This document shows, in pieces, positions 43,613 through 52,146 of a stretch of 64,000 bases of DNA; the first letter of the stretch is position 1; the number at the start of each line of letters is the position of its first letter. The notes under the pieces were generated by a model that saw nothing but the letters and a program-made list of their open reading frames with translations, did no database searches and was not told the DNA's origin. Position numbers and translations under genes: made by a program. The DNA is taken from positions 1 to 64,000 of the forward strand of contig JAQCIQ010000006.1 in assembly GCA_027592025.1 (NCBI GenBank), given 5' to 3'. This DNA is from Bacteroidota bacterium. Its GTDB lineage: Bacteria > Bacteroidota > Bacteroidia > Flavobacteriales > Flavobacteriaceae.

Positions 43613-46600
43613 CTAATTGAGTTTGTAATGAATTTGTTGTTCCTCGAGCTCTTTGAGCAACTCCTGCGAAATGTTGACCTTATAATTTCTGCTGGGCAGA
43701 CTCAATTTGATGGATTCCTCCATGTCATAAACCTCTATTCGCAAATTGTGCTTCCCATTATGTTCATCAATAATAGAGCTTATGGCATTGATTAATTCTT
43801 CGTCTATGTCTTTCAAATTCAATTGAATAGACAATTTTTCGGCCATGGCGTCCATAACGTCTTGAAGTAGTTGCATGTTTGAAAAGGTGATTCTTGGATC
43901 ACCCGCTTTACCCGTTTCTTTATTGTCCCATCCGGGCTTAACATGAACTCTGACGTAAAGAAAGCTGTTGGCCGCCAAAAGATGTCTAAACCTCAAGTAG
44001 TCCTCCCCAAAAATTCTAAACGTATAACTGTCCGCATAATCTTCAAGAACAAAAGAGGCCCAACCAGACCCTTTGGCATTGATGCGGTGTTGCACGTCAG
44101 TCACTACACCGCCAAAACTCAAATCTTTGTTGACAAGACCTGACAAATCCTGTAATAATTCTAGAGTTGAATTACAAAAGGTGTTGAGCTCAACCCGATA
44201 ATCATCCAAAGGATGGCCAGAGATGTAAATTCCCACTACTTCCTTTTCGCGAGCCAATTTTTCCATAGCACCCCACTCAGGACAATCAGGTATTTCTGGT
44301 TCAGGCATCTGCACTTCACTGGAGTCACCAAATAAACTGACCTGTGCAGCGTTCTCGTTATCCTGATAACGGTTTCCATAGCGCAAGGCTTTTTCTAAAA
44401 AGTTTTGACCATCGCCCGAATTAAAAAAATACTGTGCTCGATGGGTCCCTTCGAAACAATCAAAAGCGCCAGCGTTGGCCATACTTTCAAATGATTTTTT
44501 GTTTACCGACCTCAAGTCAATTCGTCTGGTTAAGTCAAAAACACTTAAAAAAGGCCCGTTTTGCTTTCGCTCAGAAACAACGGAATCCACCGCTGAACCA
44601 CCAACACCTTTGATGGCACCCAAGCCAAATCTGATAGCGCTATCCTTGTTAACCGAAAATATATAATAAGATTCATTGACGTCTGGCCCCAAAACAGGAA
44701 CTTTCATCCGCTTACATTCTTCCATGAAAAAGGTAACTTTCTTGATGTCGCTCATGTTATTGGACAGCACAGCCGCCATATATTCGGCAGGATAATTTGC
44801 TTTTAAATAGGCCGTTTGATAGGCTATCCATGCATAACAAGTGGAGTGCGATTTATTGAACGCATAACTGGCAAATGACTCCCAGTCCTTCCATATTTTT
44901 TCCAATTTAGTCGCGTCGTGGCCCTTGGCAGAAGCTTGTTTGACGAACTTGGGTTTCATTTTGTCGAGAACCTCCTTTTGTTTTTTACCCATGGCCTTTC
45001 TCAAAATATCGGCTTCGCCTTTCGTAAAATCAGCCAATTTTTGAGACAGCAACATCACCTGTTCTTGATAAACAGTAATTCCATAGGTTTCTTCCAGAAA
45101 AGACGCCATTTCGGGCAAATCGTATTCAATTTCTTCTTCGCCGTGTTTTCTTTTGATAAATTGAGGAATGTACTCAATTGGCCCAGGACGGTAAAGGGCA
45201 TTCATGGCAATCAAATCGTCAAACTTTGTAGGTTTGAGTTCTTTGAGATACTTTTGCATACCAACAGATTCGTACTGAAAAATTCCTACCGTTTCGCCCT
45301 GTTGGAACAATTCGAAAGTAGCGGTGTCATCCAACGGAAATTGATCTGGATCTAATGCAATTCCATGTTTGGCTTTAACGATCTTGACGGTATCCTTAAT
45401 AATGGTTAAGGTGCGTAAGCCCAAAAAATCCATCTTCAGCAAACCAGCCTCCTCAACCACGGCATTGTCAAACTGGGTGACGAACATGTCCGAATCTTTA
45501 GCGGTTGCAATCGGGACAAATTCACTAATGTCTCCTGGAGTGATGATTACGCCACATGCATGGGTACCAGTATTCCTCAAAGAGCCTTCTAAAATCCTAG
45601 CCTGATTGATGGTTTCAGACTCCAAGCCCTCTCCTTCAGCAATATTGAGCAGTTGATTGGTGCGTTCCATGTCTTCTTTTCTCAACTTATTGCTCAGTTC
45701 CTTTTCGTCGGTGCTGAACAATTGATCGAGCTTCCACATGTCAGGAACCAGTTTGGCCAATCGATCGGCTTCGTTTAAAGGCAAATCTAAAACTCTTGCA
45801 GTGTCACGAATCGCCGATTTGGCAGCCATAGTCCCATAGGTAATGATCTGAGCCACCTGATTGCTCCCATATTTTTCAATGACGTAATCAATAACTTTAG
45901 ATCGACCCTCATCATCAAAATCAATATCAATATCAGGCATGCTGATTCGATCAGGATTGAGAAAACGCTCGAAAAGTAAATTGTACTGGATAGGGTCAAT
46001 ATTAGTAATTTTCAGACAATAGGCTACGGCAGAACCAGCAGCAGAGCCTCTTCCTGGGCCCACGGAAACGCCCATTTCCCGTGCCGCCCGAATAAAGTCC
46101 GCAACAATCAAAAAGTATCCTGGGTATCCCGTGTTGGCAATGGTTGCAAGTTCAAAATTGAGCCGCTCTTCTATTTCTGGACTCAGATCTCCATACCTCA
46201 ATTGAGCGCCTTGAAAGGTCAAATGTTTCAGATAAGCATTCTCCCTATCATCTGGATTCTCCGAAACAAATTCTGCCGGTATTTCGAATTTTGGAAGAAG
46301 TACGTTTCGCGCCAAGTCAAAAGGCTCAATCTTGTCTAACAGTTCTGCAATGTTCGTAATTGCCTCAGGAATATCAATGAACAATTGTTTCATCTCATCC
46401 GAGGACTTGAAATAATATTCTTGATTGTCTAGGCCATATCGATAACCACGGCCACGACCAATTGGAGTTTGTTGCTTTTCCCCATCCTTGACGCAAAGCA
46501 GAATGTCATGCGCATTGGCATTATCCTTTTTGGTATAATAAGTATTGTTCGTAGCTATTAATTTGATGTCATGGGTCTTTGAAAGTTGAATCAATGAAGG

Positions 46601-47926
46601 ATTGATCCTGTCTTCGTCTTCTTGTCCGTGCCTCATCAACTCTATATAAAGATCATCGCCAAATTGACTTTTCCACCACAGCAATGCCTCTTCCGCCTGA
46701 TTTTCTCCTAAATTTAAAAGTTTCGAAGGAACTTCACCGTATAAATTACCCGTGAGGACAATGATCCCTTCCTTATATCGTTCAATGATATCCTTATCGA
46801 TTCTGGGCACATAATAGAATCCTTGGGTAAACCCAATAGAGGACATTTTTGACAAGTTTTTGTACCCTATTTTATTTTTGGCTAAAAACACAACTTGATA
46901 TCCATTGTCTTTAAAAGTCTTGTCCAAATGGTTTTCGCAGACCTGAAATTCGCAACCTAAAATACCTTTGAGTTGATTTTCAGAAGATTGGTTATGTTTT
47001 TGTATGGCCTTTACAAAATGAAAAGCGCCCATCATGTTGGCATGATCGGTCAAGGCCACGGCGGGCATTGCCATTGTTGCTGCAGTTTTTACCAAGTCGT
47101 CTATACTGGTTGTAGACTGTAGGATTGAAAATTGCGTGTGGTTGTGAAGATGGGCGAAAGGAGCCTCAGTCAAAACTGTGGATAAGGCGGCTTTTTTAGA
47201 GGGTGCAATTGGTTCGTTTTGCACTTTGACTATATCGGCGGAAGCCTTTTGAAGATTGACATGTTTTAATCCAATATTATCTACAGCAGCAAGGTGTACT
47301 GACTTGAATCGCTCCAAATAGTCCTTATCGACTTTCAACTGTTTATCAGAAAACTGACCTGTTCTAATCAATTCAAAAAAACATCTTGCAGTGGCCTCTA
47401 CATCGGCCGTGGCATTATGAGCTTCATTAAAAGGGACTCCGAATAGAAAATGGTGAAGCTCAGTCAGAGTAGGCAATTTGAATTTTCCTCCGCGCCCTCC
47501 AGGAATTTTACACATCGAGGCTGTATCTTCTGTACAAGTGTCCAGAATGGCTTTCCCCTCCAAAGGGTTGCTGCCTTGAATTCTCAAATACTCTGCTCCC
47601 ATGATGTTGAGGTCGAACCCAACGTTTTGGCCTACTACGAATTTGGCCTTCGACAAAGCCTCTGAAAAAGCATCCAGTACATCAACCAGAGGTGTGCCCT
47701 TGGTTTGAGCCAATTCAGTTGAAATACCGTGAATTTTTTCAGCATCAAAAGGAATATTGAAACCTTCAGGAACGATTAAGTAGTCCTGATGATCGACACA
47801 AGCACCCATCTCGTCGTGCAATTGCCATGCAATCTGAACGCACCTCGGCCAATTGTCGAGATCCGAGACAGGAGCACCCCATCTTTTGGGCAAACCAGTA
47901 GTTTCTGTGTCAAAAATTAAATACAA
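43613..47926 (-). CDS. dnaE: DNA polymerase III alpha subunit with fused N-terminal 3'-5' exonuclease
   Basis: A 1437 aa replicative polymerase. Residues 1-190 are a DnaQ-like DEDDh exonuclease (IFDTETTGLP, HGIS, HNATADVEATAR). Residues 258-330 begin the PHP domain (HLHNHTQFSILQ). The polymerase core has GPGRGSAAGS near 625 and the catalytic PDIDIDFDDEGR near 665. Helix-hairpin-helix and OB domains follow. The start codon is TTG at 47926: MYLIFDTETTG needs it, no ATG lies nearby upstream, and a promoter-like TTTG/TATATTTT pair is just before. The single polypeptide would carry synthesis and proofreading. Confidence 0.95.
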   Translation of the reverse strand: MYLIFDTETTGLPKRWGAPVSDLDNWPRCVQIAWQLHDEMGACVDHQDYLIVPEGFNIPFDAEKIHGISTELAQTKGTPLVDVLDAFSEALSKAKFVVGQNVGFDLNIMGAEYLRIQGSNPLEGKAILDTCTEDTASMCKIPGGRGGKFKLPTLTELHHFLFGVPFNEAHNATADVEATARCFFELIRTGQFSDKQLKVDKDYLERFKSVHLAAVDNIGLKHVNLQKASADIVKVQNEPIAPSKKAALSTVLTEAPFAHLHNHTQFSILQSTTSIDDLVKTAATMAMPAVALTDHANMMGAFHFVKAIQKHNQSSENQLKGILGCEFQVCENHLDKTFKDNGYQVVFLAKNKIGYKNLSKMSSIGFTQGFYYVPRIDKDIIERYKEGIIVLTGNLYGEVPSKLLNLGENQAEEALLWWKSQFGDDLYIELMRHGQEDEDRINPSLIQLSKTHDIKLIATNNTYYTKKDNANAHDILLCVKDGEKQQTPIGRGRGYRYGLDNQEYYFKSSDEMKQLFIDIPEAITNIAELLDKIEPFDLARNVLLPKFEIPAEFVSENPDDRENAYLKHLTFQGAQLRYGDLSPEIEERLNFELATIANTGYPGYFLIVADFIRAAREMGVSVGPGRGSAAGSAVAYCLKITNIDPIQYNLLFERFLNPDRISMPDIDIDFDDEGRSKVIDYVIEKYGSNQVAQIITYGTMAAKSAIRDTARVLDLPLNEADRLAKLVPDMWKLDQLFSTDEKELSNKLRKEDMERTNQLLNIAEGEGLESETINQARILEGSLRNTGTHACGVIITPGDISEFVPIATAKDSDMFVTQFDNAVVEEAGLLKMDFLGLRTLTIIKDTVKIVKAKHGIALDPDQFPLDDTATFELFQQGETVGIFQYESVGMQKYLKELKPTKFDDLIAMNALYRPGPIEYIPQFIKRKHGEEEIEYDLPEMASFLEETYGITVYQEQVMLLSQKLADFTKGEADILRKAMGKKQKEVLDKMKPKFVKQASAKGHDATKLEKIWKDWESFASYAFNKSHSTCYAWIAYQTAYLKANYPAEYMAAVLSNNMSDIKKVTFFMEECKRMKVPVLGPDVNESYYIFSVNKDSAIRFGLGAIKGVGGSAVDSVVSERKQNGPFLSVFDLTRRIDLRSVNKKSFESMANAGAFDCFEGTHRAQYFFNSGDGQNFLEKALRYGNRYQDNENAAQVSLFGDSSEVQMPEPEIPDCPEWGAMEKLAREKEVVGIYISGHPLDDYRVELNTFCNSTLELLQDLSGLVNKDLSFGGVVTDVQHRINAKGSGWASFVLEDYADSYTFRIFGEDYLRFRHLLAANSFLYVRVHVKPGWDNKETGKAGDPRITFSNMQLLQDVMDAMAEKLSIQLNLKDIDEELINAISSIIDEHNGKHNLRIEVYDMEESIKLSLPSRNYKVNISQELLKELEEQQIHYKLN

Positions 47927-47949
47927 TTTGGATAAAAATTTAGAAGCTA

Positions 47950-47983
47950 AAAATATAACAAAACTCTGCTCTAGTCACTCAAA
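47950..47983 (-). promoter_or_regulatory. Candidate dnaE promoter
   Basis: Minus strand: TTTG (47983-47980), 22 nt, TATATTTT (47957-47950). The -7 box has one mismatch and is 24 nt before the TTG start at 47926, which supports that start. Confidence 0.45.
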
Positions 47984-48016
47984 GGGCAAAGCAGTTATAA
48001 ACATTTGTCAAAAGCA

Positions 48017-48493
48017 CTACGGGGCAGAAGGGACAATAGGCACGCGAAAAATGCGTCCAATGTTAAAATTGACAGAGCTAGTACCATCAACGGAATACCC
48101 AGTAAACCAAAACTCACCAGCAATGTACTTTTCCTCAGTGTTGTATTCTTTTAAATCTATATTTCCATCGCTCTTTTCACCCAAACCATTGGAACCATTA
48201 TTCAATGTGCTGTAGGTCATACCGTCTTGAACAAATCCTATCGAAGCGATTGAATTGCTATTGAGGCCATAATCCCCGATGGCGGTTGCTGGAATTTTGA
48301 TCAATAAGACATTGTTGCCTCTGTAGCCAATTACTGTAATAGTGTCAGAAACCACCGTGGCCGAAAAGCTAGTGGCTCGCCATACATATTCGTCGTTAAG
48401 ACGTCCTTGTAGCGAAGGATCACTAAAGAGCAAATTGTCTTTACATCCCGCAAAAACCAATAAAATACCTAAAGAAATAAGGAGCCTTTTCAT
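48017..48493 (-). CDS. Small lipoprotein, DUF6252-like
   Basis: A 158 aa predicted lipoprotein (MKRLLISLGILLVFAGC, lipobox FAGC near residue 17). The mature part looks beta-rich: VWRATSFSATVVSDTITVIGYR, IPATAIGDYGL, a Tyr-rich middle and a final VNFNIGRIFRVPIV strand. This layout resembles DUF6252 proteins of Bacteroidota, but the match is tentative. The frame extends 18 codons upstream; the ATG at 48493 starts the signal peptide properly. It is divergent from rpsP. Role unknown. Confidence 0.7.
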   Translation of the reverse strand: MKRLLISLGILLVFAGCKDNLLFSDPSLQGRLNDEYVWRATSFSATVVSDTITVIGYRGNNVLLIKIPATAIGDYGLNSNSIASIGFVQDGMTYSTLNNGSNGLGEKSDGNIDLKEYNTEEKYIAGEFWFTGYSVDGTSSVNFNIGRIFRVPIVPSAP

Positions 48494-48563
48494 TTGTAAA
48501 CTAATGATGCCACTAAAGTAATCAAAAAAGAGAAATATAATGACCAACTGTTCAAAATAATAC

Positions 48564-48571
48564 TATATTTG
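48564..48571 (+). promoter_or_regulatory. -7 box of the rpsP promoter
   Basis: TATATTTG, exact match, 43 nt before the rpsP ATG. The expected TTTG 19 nt upstream is not seen. Confidence 0.5.
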
Positions 48572-48614
48572 CGCTCCATTAATAATCGAGGTCGTGACCT
48601 CATAAATTAATTCT

Positions 48615-49229
48615 ATGCCAGTAAAAATTAGATTACAGCGCCATGGTAAAAAAGGCAAACCGTTCTATTGGATTGTCGCTGCGGACGCCCGTTCAAAAAG
48701 AGATGGAAGATATCTCGAAAAACTAGGAACTTACAATCCCAATACAAATCCCGCGACAATCGACTTGGATGTTGATGGCGCTGTGAAATGGTTGGAATTT
48801 GGTGCACAACCGAGTGATACAGCAAAACAATTGTTGTCTTACAAAGGTGCCCTAATGAAAAAACACCTCAAAGGAGGCGTGAATAAAGGCGCTTTTACAG
48901 AAGAGGAAGCAGAAGCCAAATTTCAAGCTTGGTTGAGCCAAAAAGAACAAGCAATTGCTGATAAAACTTCTGCCCTTGCTAGCGCTAAAGCCAAAAAGGC
49001 AGCAGAGGCTCACGCCGCTGAAAAAGCATCTAATGAAGCACGTGCTAAAGCTCAATCGGATGCAGCTGCTGCTGCACTTGTTGCAGAAGAAGCTGTTGTT
49101 GCAGAAGAAGCTGTTGTTGTGGAAGAGGCTGTTGCGGTTGAAGAAACCGTTGCTGTTGAAGAAGCTGTTGCTGAGGAAGCAGTTAATGAAGCTTCTTCGC
49201 AAGAAACTGAAACCAAAGAAGAGGAATAA
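48615..49229 (+). CDS. rpsP: 30S ribosomal protein S16 with long Ala/Glu/Val tail
   Basis: A 204 aa protein. Residues 1-80 are a normal S16: MPVKIRLQRHGKKGKPFYWIV in segments, and RDGRYLEKLGTYNPN. Residues 80-120 form a helical stretch, and residues 120-204 are an Ala/Lys then Val/Glu-rich tail with repeats of the VVAEEA type. Bacteroidota S16 proteins often carry such tails, which are missing in E. coli (82 aa). The tail is acidic at its end and probably disordered. It precedes rimM, with a terminator between. Confidence 0.95.
   Translation: MPVKIRLQRHGKKGKPFYWIVAADARSKRDGRYLEKLGTYNPNTNPATIDLDVDGAVKWLEFGAQPSDTAKQLLSYKGALMKKHLKGGVNKGAFTEEEAEAKFQAWLSQKEQAIADKTSALASAKAKKAAEAHAAEKASNEARAKAQSDAAAAALVAEEAVVAEEAVVVEEAVAVEETVAVEEAVAEEAVNEASSQETETKEEE
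49080..49182 (+). repeat. 18-nt imperfect tandem repeats in the rpsP tail
   Basis: Repeats based on GTTGTTGCAGAAGAAGCT, degenerate towards the 3' end, encode VVAEEA/VVVEEA/VAVEET blocks. Likely prone to slippage-driven length change. Confidence 0.75.
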
Positions 49230-49247
49230 TCCTTTCCTTTTAGGTTG

Positions 49248-49255
49248 TATCTTTG
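49248..49255 (+). promoter_or_regulatory. Candidate -7 box for rimM
   Basis: TATCTTTG, exact TAnnTTTG, 36 nt before the rimM ATG and directly before the rpsP terminator stem. No clear -33 element. Confidence 0.35.
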
Positions 49256-49284
49256 AACCCGTTACTTTGTAGCGGGTTTTTTTT
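49256..49284 (+). terminator. Intrinsic terminator between rpsP and rimM
   Basis: Stem AACCCGTTA/TAGCGGGTT (one G-T pair), 5-nt loop, then a T-run (49279-49284). It lies 27 nt after rpsP and 7 nt before the rimM ATG. Confidence 0.75.
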
Positions 49285-49291
49285 ACAAATT

Positions 49292-49822
49292 ATGGAAAAG
49301 AAGGATTGCTTTTATTTTGGCACCATTGTTCGAAAGTTTAGCTTCAAAGGGGAGCTCCTTGTCAAAATGGATACAGACCAACCAGAAATTATACATCGAC
49401 TCGATGCTGTATTGATTGAGAAAAACAACCGATTGATGCCCTTTTTTGTCATGGGGGCACAATTGCATAAGTCTGCCTTGTTGAGGCTAAAACTCGAAGA
49501 TATTGATGACGAAAAAGCTGCTGATGCGCTCATGCATTGTGACATCTACCTTCCAATGAGTGTTCTGCCTAAGTTAGACGGCAATAAATTTTACTACCAC
49601 GAGGTCATAGGATACAAAGTAACCGATGAGCATTTTGGGCCAGTAGGCGAAATTACTGGAGTCAACGATCAAACATCTCAAGCCATTTTTGAAATAGATC
49701 ATCACAGCAATAGTGTACTCATTCCTATTAATGACGATTTTATTGTAAAAGTCGATCGTAGCAACAAGACCATTTTTGTCAATGTTCCAGAAGGTTTGAT
49801 TGAACTTTATTTACCTGAATGA
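49292..49822 (+). CDS. rimM: Ribosome maturation factor RimM
   Basis: A 176 aa protein that helps assemble the 30S head around S19. It opens EKKDCFYFGTIVRKFSFKGEL, the RimM N-terminal barrel, followed by the PRC-barrel with VIGYKVTDEHFGPVGEI near residue 110 and PINDDFIVKVD near the end. The ATG at 49292 is preferred over an in-frame upstream start that would lie inside the terminator hairpin. Placement after rpsP is the usual order in bacteria. Confidence 0.94.
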   Translation: MEKKDCFYFGTIVRKFSFKGELLVKMDTDQPEIIHRLDAVLIEKNNRLMPFFVMGAQLHKSALLRLKLEDIDDEKAADALMHCDIYLPMSVLPKLDGNKFYYHEVIGYKVTDEHFGPVGEITGVNDQTSQAIFEIDHHSNSVLIPINDDFIVKVDRSNKTIFVNVPEGLIELYLPE

Positions 49823-49844
49823 CCTTATTATTTCATACAATACT

Positions 49845-49852
49845 TAACTTTG
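49845..49852 (+). promoter_or_regulatory. -7 box upstream of the acyl-CoA dehydrogenase gene
   Basis: TAACTTTG, exact TAnnTTTG, 17 nt before the ATG at 49870. The -33 element is weak. Confidence 0.45.
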
Positions 49853-49869
49853 CCGACTAAATAGAACAT

Positions 49870-51048
49870 ATGAAGCCAGACCTTTTTGAATCTCCTGATT
49901 ATTACGGTATTGACGACTTGCTGTCGGAAGAACACAAATTAGTAAGAGCTGCTGCTAGAGAGTGGGTCAAGCGGGAAGTTTCTCCCATCATTGAGGAAGC
50001 TGCTCAGAAGGCAGAATTCCCAAAAAGCATAGTTTCTGGATTGGCAGAAATTGGGGCTTTTGGTCCATATATTCCTGAGGCATACGGAGGAGCTGGTTTG
50101 GATCAAATTTCTTATGGTTTAATCATGCAAGAAATCGAACGCGGTGATTCAGGCGTTCGTAGCACAGCATCTGTGCAATCGTCCCTAGTGATGTATCCTA
50201 TCTATGCCTATGGTACAGAAGAACAAAGACAAAAGTATCTTCCAAAACTTGCTTCAGGAGAATTTATGGGATGTTTTGGATTGACCGAGCCCGATCATGG
50301 CTCCAATCCAGGAGGCATGACGACCAATTACAAAGATATGGGGGACCATTTTCTGTTAAACGGTGCCAAAATGTGGATCTCAAACGCCCCTTTTGCCGAT
50401 ATTGCTGTAGTTTGGGCCAAAAACGAAGAAGGAAGGATTCACGGACTCATTGTAGAGCGTGGCATGGAAGGATTCAGCACACCTGAAACGCACAACAAGT
50501 GGTCGCTCAGAGCAAGTGCTACTGGCGAGTTGATTTTTGACAACGTCAAGGTGCCAAAAGAAAATTTATTACCCAACAAATCTGGTTTGGGAGCTCCCCT
50601 AGGTTGTTTAGATTCTGCCCGATATGGCATCGCATGGGGCGCCATTGGCGCAGCCATGGACTGCTATGACACCGCATTGCGCTACAGCCAGGAGCGCATG
50701 CAGTTTGACAGACCAATTGGACAATTTCAGCTTCAACAAAAAAAACTGGCTGAGATGATAACAGAAATCACCAAGGCACAACTATTGGCATGGCGACTGG
50801 GCGTGTTGAAAAATGAAGGTCGTGCAACAACTGCTCAAATTTCTATGGCCAAAAGAAACAATGTCGACATGGCCATTAATATTGCTAGAGAAGCCCGACA
50901 GATGTTAGGAGGAATGGGTATTACTGGCGAATATCCCATCATGAGGCATATGATGAACCTCGAAAGTGTTATCACATACGAGGGCACGCACGACATCCAT
51001 TTGTTGATTACTGGTATGGACGTGACTGGACTGAACGCTTTCAAATAA
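49870..51048 (+). CDS. Acyl-CoA dehydrogenase, glutaryl-CoA dehydrogenase-like
   Basis: A 392 aa flavoenzyme. The N-terminal helical domain leads to GCFGLTEPDHGSNPGGM near residue 135 and MWISNAPFADIAVVWAK, the FAD-binding middle. The catalytic Glu is in TYEGTHDIHLL near 372. The segment GVRSTASVQSSLVMYPI, with an Arg at the place used by glutaryl-CoA dehydrogenases to hold the second carboxylate, supports that subtype. It would oxidise and decarboxylate glutaryl-CoA from lysine or tryptophan breakdown. Other short-chain acyl-CoA substrates cannot be excluded. Confidence 0.88.
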   Translation: MKPDLFESPDYYGIDDLLSEEHKLVRAAAREWVKREVSPIIEEAAQKAEFPKSIVSGLAEIGAFGPYIPEAYGGAGLDQISYGLIMQEIERGDSGVRSTASVQSSLVMYPIYAYGTEEQRQKYLPKLASGEFMGCFGLTEPDHGSNPGGMTTNYKDMGDHFLLNGAKMWISNAPFADIAVVWAKNEEGRIHGLIVERGMEGFSTPETHNKWSLRASATGELIFDNVKVPKENLLPNKSGLGAPLGCLDSARYGIAWGAIGAAMDCYDTALRYSQERMQFDRPIGQFQLQQKKLAEMITEITKAQLLAWRLGVLKNEGRATTAQISMAKRNNVDMAINIAREARQMLGGMGITGEYPIMRHMMNLESVITYEGTHDIHLLITGMDVTGLNAFK

Positions 51049-51090
51049 AAGTGTTTTAACAGCATTGACCGACTGAAAAATTGATTGATT

Positions 51091-51816
51091 ATGAGATTTA
51101 TATTTTGGCAAAAACTACTTAGCTTAGCTCTTTCGCTTGTATTCTTGACATGCCAAGAAAAAAAAGAAAATCCAAATTACGTGAATAACTCAATCGATCA
51201 ATATACTAGTTATAGATTCCTAGCTCTTGGAGACAGCTACACTATTGGCGAAAGTGTTTGCGACACTTGTCGCTGGCCCGCACAGTTAAAGACTGCCTTG
51301 GAGAATGAGATCGATGGATCGAATATCAGCGTGAGCATCATTGCGCAGACAGGCTGGACAACAACAAATTTACTTCAAGCTATTTCTGAAGCTTCAACAT
51401 CAAACAATTACAACTTGGTTTCCTTGCTCATTGGTGTCAACAATCAGTATCAAGGAAAGCCCTTTTCACTCTATGAAACAGAGTTTGTCCAACTATTAGA
51501 TATTGCCATTGCAAAGGCAGGTGGAGATAAAACCAAAGTTATTGTAGTGTCAATACCAGATTACGCCTTTACCCCTTTTGGTCAGTCGATGTCAAATCCA
51601 AGTCAAATAACGACTGATTTGATCAACTACAACGCCTATGCAGCGTCTGTTTGCAATGAAAGAGGTGTTTCATTTGTCAATATAACCGACATCACCCAAG
51701 AAGGACTTAATGATTCAAGCTTAGTGGCTACGGATGGTCTGCATCCTTCTGAAGCAGCCTATGCCCTGTTTGTGGAAAGACTGCTTCCAGTTGCAAAATC
51801 CATACTGATCGATTAA
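51091..51816 (+). CDS. SGNH/GDSL hydrolase lipoprotein
   Basis: A 241 aa esterase-like protein with a lipoprotein signal (FLTC lipobox near residue 20). The catalytic Ser is in FLALGDSYTIGE near residue 46, Gly and Asn blocks appear as QTGWTT and LIGVNNQ, and the Asp/His pair in DGLHPSEAAY near residue 215. Members cleave acetyl or other esters from sugars or lipids. An in-frame TTG lies two codons before, but the ATG at 51091 is preferred. It is single and convergent with the ferredoxin gene, which ends next to it. Confidence 0.9.
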   Translation: MRFIFWQKLLSLALSLVFLTCQEKKENPNYVNNSIDQYTSYRFLALGDSYTIGESVCDTCRWPAQLKTALENEIDGSNISVSIIAQTGWTTTNLLQAISEASTSNNYNLVSLLIGVNNQYQGKPFSLYETEFVQLLDIAIAKAGGDKTKVIVVSIPDYAFTPFGQSMSNPSQITTDLINYNAYAASVCNERGVSFVNITDITQEGLNDSSLVATDGLHPSEAAYALFVERLLPVAKSILID

Positions 51817-52146
51817 TTACTCCTCAGGAGCCAAGGTCAATTTGAGGCCATCTAATTCTTCCGAAATTAAGATTTGACAACCCAAACGGCTATTTGGCTT
51901 GACAAAAAAAGCTTCGGACAACATGGCCAATTCATCTTCTGATTGTTGAGGCAATTGGTGATCCGATTCGATGTAGCACTGACAAGAAGCACACATCGCC
52001 ATACCCCCGCAAATTCCAATCGTGCCTTCAGGAGCCAACTCAAAACCTTTGACCACTTCCATTAAATTCATTGCCATGTCTGTTGGAGCTTGAACCTCGT
52101 GCACAACTCCTTCTCGATCCGTGATATGAATGGTGATATCGAGCAT
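51817..52146 (-). CDS. 2Fe-2S ferredoxin (adrenodoxin type)
   Basis: A 109 aa electron carrier. The cluster ligands are in GICGGMAMCASCQCYI (CxxxxxCxxC) and the fourth Cys in RLGCQILI near residue 92. The DELAMLSEAFFVKPNSRLGCQ stretch between them is typical of vertebrate/adrenodoxin-like ferredoxins. The ATG at 52146 shares its A with the TGA of the reductase gene, so translation is coupled. It ends an operon of mrp, nifU-like and ferredoxin reductase genes. Confidence 0.93.
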   Translation of the reverse strand: MLDITIHITDREGVVHEVQAPTDMAMNLMEVVKGFELAPEGTIGICGGMAMCASCQCYIESDHQLPQQSEDELAMLSEAFFVKPNSRLGCQILISEELDGLKLTLAPEE

